A stretch of 64,000 bases of DNA from Mesorhabditis belari. Taxonomy: Eukaryota > Nematoda > Chromadorea > Rhabditida > Rhabditidae. The stretch is taken from the NCBI GenBank assembly GCA_958450365.1, contig CAUEEP010000741.1, forward strand, positions 248,001-312,000, in the 5' to 3' direction. The number at the start of each line of letters is the position of its first letter. Positions within the stretch are counted from its first letter, which is position 1. Below, piece after piece: positions 1 through 9,800 of this stretch. A model generated the notes under the pieces. That model was not told the DNA's origin, ran no database searches, and saw only the letters and a program-made list of their open reading frames with translations. Both the position numbers and the translations under genes were made by a program.

Positions 1-492
1 TTACGAGGCAACGTCCGTTTACGAGGCAACGTCCGTTTACGAGGCAACGTCCGTTTACGAGGCAACGTCCGTTTACGAGGCAACGTCCGTTTACGAAGGC
101 AACGTCCGTTTACGAGGCAACGTCCGTTTACGAGGCAACGTCCGTTTACGAGGCAACGTCCGTTTACGAGGCAACGTCCGTTTACGAGGCAACGTCCGTT
201 TACGAGGCAACGTCCGTTTACGAGGCAACGTCCGGGGTTAGGAATCCGTTGGTTTACGAGGCAACGTCCGTTTACGAGGCAACGTCCGTTTACGAGGCAA
301 CGTCCGTTTACGAGGCAACGTCCGTTTACGAGGCAACGTCCGTTTACGAGGCAACGTCCGTTTACGAGGCAACGTCCGTTTACGAGGCAACGTCCGTTTA
401 CGAGGCAACGTCCGTTTACGAGGCAACGTCCGTTTACGAGGCAACGTCCGTTTACGAGGCAACGTCCGTTTACGAGGCAACGAACGAACCAA
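1..492. repeat. 18-bp minisatellite at the left edge
   Basis: Near-perfect tandem array of an 18-bp unit (TTACGAGGCAACGTCCGT). It starts before the window, so its true length is unknown. It is interrupted once, around 233-252, by a short non-repeat insertion, and one unit near 95 has an extra A. The period is a multiple of three, so both strands are open for long stretches, but no splice sites or codon bias support a protein. Confidence 0.97.
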
Positions 493-1227
493 CCAACCAA
501 ATATCGAACTTTCCCGTGACTTTATTTTGATGTTTTTCTTTGTATTGTGTTAATCACAAATTAGGATTTTCTTTTTACGATTCTTTCTTTTTTTTCTCTA
601 GATCTTTTGCACTTTCCACTGAAACAATCAAGAAATTAAATTTATTGTTTATTTGTAAATTGTTATTTGTAAAAAGTTTCCTCAATAATTTCAAATAAAG
701 CGTACTGGTTACAGTAACCCTAAGCCATTTTAGACAAAAATACACAAACAAGTGTACAAAATACACAAAATGACAGTGCTCAGTATGAGTAAAGGAATTT
801 TGACAAAAAACGAAGAGTAATCAATGATTAAGAACCCTGTAATCAGAACTGGAAAGAGATTAAAATAAAAAGAAAATGAAAATTCAGCAAAAACAAACAA
901 AGACACTATGCTCAAATTTCTCAAAAAGCTCAATTTCGAAGAAGAAAAATCTCGAGACGGTTTAGGGAATGTGGAAAAATCGAAAAATTCGATTTTGCAT
1001 ATAAGAAAACGGGTTGTAAACGTCAGCTAACTGCTATCATTTCTAGGTCAGAGATTGTGCTTTTAGGCTACACTATAAAATACATCCACAATTTATTTAA
1101 ATGAATTAATTTCACTTTAACACATTTAACATAGTAACTTTTTTTTTTCCAAGACACTGACTAGTGAAATTGGTCATTTTGGCTTAAAGAAAGAAGAATT
1201 TGAAAGAAAATTGAAAAGAAGAGAGAG

Positions 1228-1984
1228 CAGGCTAGTTTCCGCAACTCTTTTTCGGCTAGTTTTCGACTGCGTCATGCGCCACTGGATCATGCGCGACTGG
1301 ATCATTTGCACAACTGGGTTATTTGCGCCACTGGGTCATGCGCCAGTGGGTCATGCGCAACTGGGTCATGCGCCACTGGATCATGCGCCACTGGGTCATG
1401 CGCCACTGGGTCATGCGCCACTGGGTCATGCGCCAGTGCGTCATGTGCAACTGGATCATGCGCCACTGGATCATGCGCAACTGGATCATGCGCGACTGGA
1501 TCATTTGCACAATTGGGTCATGCGCCACTGGGTCATGCGCAACTGGGTCATACGCCACTGGGTCATTTGTGCTAAAGAGTCTTTTGTCATTTGATTTGAG
1601 TCATTTGCGCAACTGGGTCGTTAGCGCGACTCGCCATAACTTTCTTCTAAGTGGGCGAATCTTTATGATTTTGGTTTCATTTTGTAGATCTCAATAAGTG
1701 CAACAAAATGAAACCAAAACCATAAAGATTGGCTTATTTAGGAGAAAGTTATGGCGCAGAGCCAGTTGCTTTAGCGCAAAGTAGCCACCGCCGGATTACT
1801 GTGGGTTGAACTCAACATAACTTATTTCTAAGTCAGCCAATCTTTATGATGTTGATCCCATTTTGTTGCACTTATTAAGATCTACAAAATGAAACCAAAA
1901 GCATAAAGATTGGCCTACTTAGAAAGAAGTTATAGTTGCGCAAATGACTCAGTTGCTCAAAAAAAGTCGCGGAAACTAGCCTAC
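1228..1984. mobile_element. Composite foldback element carrying a minisatellite
   Basis: The outer ends are inverted copies: GGCTAGTTTCCGC near 1230-1242 and GCGGAAACTAGCC near 1969-1982. A second nested pair is GAGTCATTTGCGCAAC near 1597 and its complement near 1935. Inside are two hairpin units, about 1621-1762 and 1800-1945, each with arms holding the same sequence (ATAACTT..TTCTAAGT then TCTTTATGAT). The left half contains the 15-bp minisatellite. No transposase is present, so this looks like a non-autonomous foldback/MITE element. Confidence 0.75.
1272..1570. repeat. 15-bp minisatellite
   Basis: Roughly 20 imperfect copies of GTCATGCGCCACTGG and variants (GCGCAACTGG, GCGACTGGA). The same word, as TCATTTGCGCAACTGGGTC, occurs just outside the array inside the surrounding foldback element, so the array probably grew from that element's subterminal sequence. 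All three forward frames are open, which is expected for a 15-bp period and is not evidence of coding. Confidence 0.95.
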
Positions 1985-1999
1985 CCCAAGAAGAGCTTT

Positions 2000-2715
2000 A
2001 AAAAGAAAAATTGAAAATTCTAGCTATACTAACAGAGACACAAGGATCAGTTTTTTACTGTCATAACTCTGAATTTGGTTTAGTGGCAGCTAATTGATGG
2101 GATTTTCTTCGAGACGGAATGAAGAAACCGAGGAAATCGACGTTTTGAATGAGAATGATTGAGGCGATGATGATTGTGATGAGAAGACCGGTACGGGTTC
2201 TAGAAAATCAAGGCATTTATACTCACTAGCTGAATATTCGAAGTTCTGAAGCTCTGAAGCTCTGAAGCTTATTTGACATATCTATTAGTAGATCTGTCTA
2301 AAGATCAGTAGATATTCGGCATTTCTGGGTCAGCACTCTTTTCCTGTCAATCAGTTAAAGAACATTTGAGTCATGAGTTACAGTAGCGGACATAATTTTG
2401 GAAACATCTATAGGAAGTTCTGGAGAGAGCCTGTCAGGCGTTAAGAGCCATAATCTTAATGAAAAATTCGAGCTTTTGGCTAAGAAATGGATGGAAATTC
2501 AAACAACAACCATCGACAACTTGATCGCTTCGATGAGCGCTCGGTGCCAGGCTTGATTGATTGATTCTAAAGGCTTAGGCTTCCACAAAGATCTTCCACA
2601 AAGTATTGAATTGATTTATTTGTTCTTTTTTAAATTTAGAAATTTAATGGTTTTTTTACGTCATTATTTAGAGTTGTTTTTAAAAGTTTCCAAAATTATG
2701 TCCTCGGGGTAAATT
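2000..2715. other. No gene recognised
   Basis: AT-rich sequence with short local duplications (AGCTCTGA near 2245). I see no convincing exon, RNA gene or transposon ends. Confidence 0.5.
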
Positions 2716-2754
2716 ATGTCCTCGGGGTTCAAAAAGTTCAGCAGTTCTGTCTAT

Positions 2755-3085
2755 TTTTGTTCTGTTGAGCTGTTCAGCAGTTCTGTTGAGCTGTTCAGCA
2801 GTTCTGTTGAGCTGTTCAGCAGTTCTGTTGAGCTGTTCAGCAGTTCTGTTGAGCTGTTCAGCAGTTCTGTTGAGCTGTTCAGCAGTTCTGTTGAGCTGTT
2901 CAGCAGTTCTGTTCAGCTGTTCAGCGTTCTTCCAGCTGTTCAGCGTTCTGTTGGCAGTTTCATCGTGCGGTTCAGCAGTTCTGTTCAGCTGTTCAGCAGT
3001 TCTGTTCAGCTGTTCAGCAGTTCTGTTCAGCTGTTCAGCAGTTCTGTTCAGCTGTTCAGCAGTTCTGTTCAGCTGTTCTGTCCGC
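2755..3085. repeat. 21-bp minisatellite
   Basis: Tandem copies of a 21-bp unit, GTTCTGTTGAGCTGTTCAGC plus A. A second block (about 2960-3080) uses the variant with TTCAGCTGTTCAGCAG, separated by a non-repeat stretch near 2930-2970. The Ser/Val-rich plus-strand frames come from the repeat. Confidence 0.95.
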
Positions 3086-3848
3086 TACTGTAACTATTAT
3101 CAAAAAATCGGATCCTGATCTAGCCTGGCTTAGGCTGAGTTTTGTCTTGTCTTGTCTTGAGTCTTGAGGTTCTACTTTCGTCTTGGGTTGTCTTGAGGGT
3201 CTACTTTCGATTTTCGTTTTCGAAGAAAGAGAATTAAACAATTGGCCAACATTTCGTTTATCAGAAAGATTTTTGCATTCGATCTAGGCTATTCTTTAGG
3301 CTATTTAGAGCTTTAGGCTTTGATTTCGGCTATTTAGAGCTTTGTTTTTCTATCAGAAACTGATCATAAAATCTCGTTTTTCTCGAAAACCTTTTCGTAG
3401 GCCTACAGAGAAAAAGAATGAAGGGGGATTAAGCTGAAAATTTGAGTCTATTCCTAACTTTTTCTTCTCTATTCTTCTTATTCTTCTCTATTCTTCTTCT
3501 CTTTTGACTTTAAAAAGGTTTTTGTGGAAGAAAGTACTGAAAGAAGTGCTGATTTCTCGCATTTTTGGCTTACAAACTTTTCAGAGCTTCCAGAACAAAC
3601 TCCAAAATGTTTCTTTTTGTAGTTGTTCAAAAAAAAAATGTGTAAAACGTGCTGATTTTCTTTTTCTTTTAAATTTTCTTTTTCTTTTTTCTCTCTTTTT
3701 CTTTTTCTAATAAAAGAAACGTGCCGATTGCTTTATTCTTTTTTTTTAGAAAATAAAAATCGAAAGTAGGCATAGTACTCAGTTTAATCGATAATTCTAA
3801 ACTTCTTTTGACTCTACTTTGATTTTCTTGATCTTTAATGATTGATCT

Positions 3849-6800
3849 TTAATGATTGATCTTTAATGACTGATCTTTAATGACTGATCTCTGAATGACA
3901 AACCTTGTCCCTGTGAATGGTTTGAAGAAATCCAAAACGATCGCGATGAGGAAAAGGAGCAGCTTGAGGATCTCGACAAGCACGTTCGCTCCACCCAACA
4001 ACATCGCATTCCACCAAGCGGTACCCTGGAAAGGATTTTGTTTTGTGCACTAAAAATGGGACTAAAAATGGCACTAAAATCTTCTGTACACATCTTCTGT
4101 ACAAAATCTTCTGTACACTTTATATCGACGAACTTACCTGTAATCTTAAATCCAGCGATTCCTTGAAAGTGTGCTCCATTCTTTGCATGTGATTCTGTGT
4201 CGTTTCCATCGTTTCCTCGACTTTCTTGAAGCGATCATTATATTGATAATCCAAACGATTCGCGATATTCGAGAGCTCTTGTCGAACCACGTTTACCTGA
4301 AATTATCATTAATCTGAAGAAGGTTTAATTGGGCATTTGGGCATGACGTTAAAGTTATTAAAGTTCATTTTGTGTCATCGATTCACGCACTGTTTTCTTT
4401 TTGTTTTATTTTTCTTTTCTTTTCTTTTTCTTTTCTTTTCTCTAGCCTTCTGATCTATATTTTTCTTTTTTTCCTTTTCAAGATGGAGATTTTATGTTTA
4501 GATATGTTTAGATGAGTTAACTCCCTCTGGAGTAAAGGAGATCAAGTGCGTTGGGGATGTTAGCACAGTTGTCCGGTAAGCGAAAGGTCGCGGGTTCGAG
4601 TCCCGACGGCGCACAAGTTTTTGATCTGCCCAACTGATGTTTAGATTAGCAAAAGACCATCAAAACACCCTAAGCGATCTATCAATTGCTTTTTTGCAGG
4701 CTTTCCCTTGTTATTTTTATAATATGATCATAAAATATACTTTTAGGGTTTCTAAAGAAAATGGAGGAAAGCTAATCACAAAGCTTTAAAGCTCTAAAGA
4801 AGAGCTAGGCACAAAGCTCTAAAGCTCTAAAGAAGAGCTGATCACAAAGCTTTATAGCTCTAAAGAAGAGCTGATCACAAAGCTCTATAGCTCTAAAGAA
4901 GAGCTAGGCACAAAGCTCTAAAGAAGAGCTAGGCACAAAGCTCTAAAGCTCTAAAGAAGAGTTGATCACAAAGCTCTATAGCTCTAAAGAAGAGCTAGGC
5001 ACAAAGCTCTAAAGAAGAGCTAGGCACAAAGCTCTAAAGAAGAGCTAGGCACAAAGCTCTAAAGAAGAGCTAGGCACAAAGCCAACATTTGCTATTGTTG
5101 AATGTTGAGAAAACCATCTAGCTACTGTTTTTTTCGAAAGCCAAGGGAACCAAGGGAGCTTATGTTACGAAACAAAAGAAAGCCACAATCGACCACAAAT
5201 GGAAAAAGATCTAATTGTGTCAATTTCCATCTAAAACACACATCAGCTAGCGTATCGATTAGGTGAAATTAAGCGTACCAGAGAGTACACGCTTGAGCAT
5301 AAAGTACGATTCACCGTGCAAACGCTTAATATAAAACCATCAGCGAGTGCGGTACTTGTTAGTATTACCTGAGAATTTTCGAACTTACCACCTAGCAATT
5401 TTCAAGCAATTACCTACAAGCAATTTTCAAACTATCAAAGTTGATCACCTCTGCTTGATGCAAATCAATTGTCTCGTTCAGTTGATCCTCCAATTTTTGA
5501 AAACGGAACCTGTCTTCTTGCTGGGATTTCTCGAAGAATTTCAGCTCCTTTTGGACAAATTCCTGGAAACGAATTGATTTATTGGCAAATAGTTTAATTG
5601 TTTTTATCTACTTTAATCTATACTTTAATCTTTACTTTAATCTTTACTCTATAAAAGAGCTGCGCCTGTCTGTGCGCACTACTTCTCCGCGCGCCCTGTG
5701 AGACTCAAAAATGGAGGACTGGAGATGTCCGATAGAGGAGTTCGAGCACTTTCTTCAAAAGAAACCCATTTTGGTGTCAATAATAAAAGTTGTAGAGAAT
5801 CAAAAATGAGGCTTATAGCCAAAATTTCCAAAAAGATCCACTTAGTAGTTTCGCTTAAAATGCAAGTTTTGTGAAAATACGTAAATTTGGCATTTCTTGA
5901 AAACCAGTTTTTTTGAATCGTTCTGAAAATTTGGATATAAGCTTGATTTTTTGATTCTCACAACTTTTCCATTGACACCAAAATGGGTTTCTTTTGAAGA
6001 AAGCCTCAAACTGTCACATATGACAATAGCCGGTAGTTTTCAATTCACCTATCGGATAGATTGAGATTAGCCTTGATTTGAGGAGAAGTCAAAGTCCAAT
6101 TTGAGGATTCCGAGCCGGCTAGTTTGTTAAAGGGAGAGGGAAGGGAGTTATGTTAAAAAGCCCTGCGCCAGACGACGAGCGATTACGCGGCCGCAACAAA
6201 AACACCGGCGGGAGTGGAACCCGGGTTGTGTACGCTAGAGACAAGTGCGCTCGCACTGCGCCAGGACATGGCTGAGTGGTTAACACGCACGTCTCTCAAA
6301 CGAACGGAAGAGAGGTAGCGGGCTCGACTCCTCGTTGCCAATGCTTTTTGCTTTTTGCTCCTTTTTTGGTATTCAATAAATTTCTATATAGATGATACAG
6401 AAATAAGAAAATACTATAGAAAAAGAGATTCAACTCACCGCCAATTCCTGAAATTGTTTCGTGAGGTGCGAGTTCGCTTCTTTCGTCAACCGCAACTCGG
6501 CGATCGTTTCTTTCAAAAGGGAATCAAGGTGTTCTTCTGAAATTTTAAGATTAAATCGTATCTCTACAATTTAAAGCTTATATCTAGAATGTAAATTTTG
6601 TATTTCTAAGTAAAAGTTCACCTCTACTTCCATTCGACAACGCGTCGAAGTCTCGGGCACCTTTGCGCTGTCTAAACAAACTTTTGTGTCATTTTTGTGC
6701 CATTTTTGTAAAAGTTTTCTTATATAGAAGCATTTTGAGGAGTTAAAGTTTAAAATTCAAAGAAAAACCAAAGCTTTCTTGGAAAGAAATTTGAGAATAG

Positions 6801-9800
6801 CGGTGCTAGGTCATAGTCAACAACTAGATAGAAAAGATCTAACATAGATTTATATATTGTAGCCGATTGAGTGGATCTAGACGATCTAGATCTCCAACCA
6901 TCAAGTATTTGGTATGATTCAACGCAGAATCATCGATAATTATGTGAGATTTTTAAAATTTTTCAAAGATTGCATTCATAATCGGCTACGGCATAAACAT
7001 TTTCAAAGCATAACTTTACTTAAATCTAATAGTTTGAATAGTTTGAATAGATTTCTTCTTGAAAAGAACCAGAGCATTTAATGGGTACAGTTAAACTTTG
7101 GCTTTTAACACAAATGCCGAGTTATCGGACATTTGATACGCGCCCGCCCCGTTTGCCATTGGCAATCTAACTTGAGCTCGAATATCTCGACTTTGGGCTG
7201 TCCAATTTAAATAGTTTTGGTATCATTTGGATGCGCCAAGTCTTTCTCTATCGATTGATATAAAAACTATTTAATTTGGACTGCCCAATAGCAAGATATT
7301 GGAGCTCAAAGTTATGGCAATGGGAAAAGGGCCGGGTATCAAATGTCTCACAGTCCTACGCCAGCGCCGGTCGTTAAGCTCTTTGTACTATAGAGTTTTG
7401 GCAGAAGATCTTGGAAAGAAGTACTGTAACGCTAAAAGTAGACATTGATCAAACTACAAGATCAGACTACAAACCCTTGTAGAATTGCGTAGAATAGATA
7501 TTTTTGAAAAATTTTTTTTACCAAAAAATCGAGCCAACTTTAGGCTTTCGGTACGACATTAAAATCAAGAAAAAGCATTATTTGTACCCGGAGAACGAGC
7601 CATTTATAGCCTTCCCACGGGACGAAACTACAAACCTGAAACAAAAACGTGCAAAAAACACAATTTGACTTGATTTTTGTGTCACTGAAAGCCTAAAGTT
7701 GGCCGGTTTTTTGGTAGAAAAGTTTTTCCAAAAATATCTATTCTACGCGTTTTCTACAATGGTTTATAGTTTGATCTTGTAGTTTGTAGTCTGACTTTGT
7801 AGTTTGTATGGCTAATGGATAAACTTGTCTCAAAGTCACTAAATGTAAAGCCTTGCCAGTACCATTATAAGACAAATTCTACCTTTGTTTACCAAACAAC
7901 AATGGCCGACAACTCTTTCGCACTCACATAAATGTGTCTCCGGTGTCTGATAGTTGGACATCGGTTTATTTGAGTGAGTGGGCGAGGTGGGCATTCGGAG
8001 ACCAGGTGGAAGAGTTGAACTCTTATTTGATGCAGCGGCTGTTGAGGCTGGCTGAGCTGATGAGGTTGAGGCGGCACTGTAATGCTTTTCGGCTACGAAA
8101 TGGATTCTAAATGGCTACGAAATGGCTGTACTTTGTGCTCAAGTAAAAACATCGTTTCTGATGCACTGAAATCCTATTGAACTATGCCAGCCAGCTATGA
8201 GCTATGCCAGCCAGCTATGAGCTATGCCAGCCAGCTATGAGCTATGCCAGCCAGCTATGAGCTATGCCAGCCAAGTGTGCGTTTACAGAAAACTTAATCG
8301 ATCACTTACGCGTTCTCCGATCTCGCATAGAACACCGGATTGACCGACATTCGTTGATGTTTCTAAAATTTGTTTATATCTTTTGTTTTTGTCTTTGTTT
8401 TTGTCTTTTGTTTTTAACAAAACAGCCAGCTTTTTAACAAAACAGTCAGCTTTTTCATAAAACAAACAGCTTTTTAACAAAACAGCCAGCTTTAAAAGCT
8501 TTAAAAGCTTTAAATTCTTCTCCAAACCTCCTCCAGTTTCATCATTAATATTATCAGCTGATCCAAAACTTGAGCGAATAATATGAGCTAAATCAAGAGG
8601 AGCCGAGATCACTTGTCCAGTTAAGCCCTTCATCGTAGCACCGGTTTTTCTGAAATCAAATTAATAGACCGTATTTTCTCTAATTGTAGTGCACCCCGGC
8701 GAGCCGAGTTTGTGACTATTTTAGGCTTTCAAAGTTTTCGCAGAAGCTCAACACTCAAATCTCATCGTCAAATCAAAACCCCCACTAGATCTCATCGTCA
8801 GCTACATTTTCCGACCGCACATCGATAGATTCTGATAAGCGGTTCTCGAGATTTCGAGCAATTTAGGCGACGCTCGACGCCGATGCAATCTCGTCCTTTT
8901 AACAACACAGTATCTTGCTTTCTATGCGTCTTGCTTACTCTACTTTTTTGCTTACTCATCCCGCTTCCTTGCTTGTTTGCTTGCTTGCTTGCTTGCTTGC
9001 TTGCGCTTCTTCCTTGCTTGTTTGCTTGCTTGCTTGCTTGCTTGCTTACTCATCTTGCTTATTTACTATGCACATGCGCCAACCATTACGTTATGATGAA
9101 GCTATCGCTCAATCAGAATCCCCGATGGAGATGTGACAAAACGTCGTGCCAACATGTAGGCCGAAGCGATCTGCCTGCATGTTGACTCATGGATGAAGGG
9201 CATGAAAATTCCATTTCTCACAATCCTACGATTATAAATGGACTCAACAGTGGACCTCGATCGGCTATTGTACGAAAGAATTGGAGATGAATCACAAAAC
9301 CGCACAAAACTTCAACAACTACATGAGAAATTTTTGCCTGGAAGCCCAGTAAAATCGTTTTTTGATCATTAAATGATAGAATTTTGCGGATGTATAAAGG
9401 AAAAGAACCACCAATTGCTCTGTTTCCTTCTCTTTTCCCTTGTATTTCTTCTTTCTTCTCTGACAAGCAGATACCGAATAGCTGAATGGTTAGAGCATTT
9501 GCCCGGAAAGCATAAAGAGGGTTCAAAGAGGGTAAAAGAGGAAAGGGTTCAATCTCTCCGGAAATCTTTCTTTCCCATCCGTTACTTTATTATGTCCAAT
9601 AAACTGCGTTAGATTCTTTTTCATTTCTTACTTGATTCCCCTTTCGACACTCGATACAATATTTCCCGATCTTGAGCTCGTTTCCAAAACATTTCCCGAA
9701 TCCAACTCTCTCAATCGTTGCTCATAAATGGCCAACTTTTTCTGAATTTAAAAATTGATCAAAGATACTTTACAGCTTGTATGACGCTTTACAGCCTGTA

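Noticed and set aside
1..492. CRISPR-like array
   Set aside because: Units abut directly with no unique spacers, and the sequence is eukaryotic.
249..530. 93-codon plus-strand frame and its minus-strand partner (VYEATS / TLPRKR repeats)
   Set aside because: Pure translation of the 18-bp array. Both strands are open, and there is no non-repeat coding sequence or splice support.
2716..3118. Long Ser/Val/Phe and Cys/Leu plus-strand frames
   Set aside because: Repeat translation of the 21-bp minisatellite in two frames.
6263..6340. Functional tRNA-Leu or tRNA-Ser gene
   Set aside because: The acceptor stem does not pair properly and the B box has a substitution; only the A-box region is canonical.
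7560..7695. Candidate missing TMCC exon inside the 7.44-kb foldback
   Set aside because: One frame fits the incoming phase, but it is element sequence mirrored in the other arm and shows no TMCC similarity.
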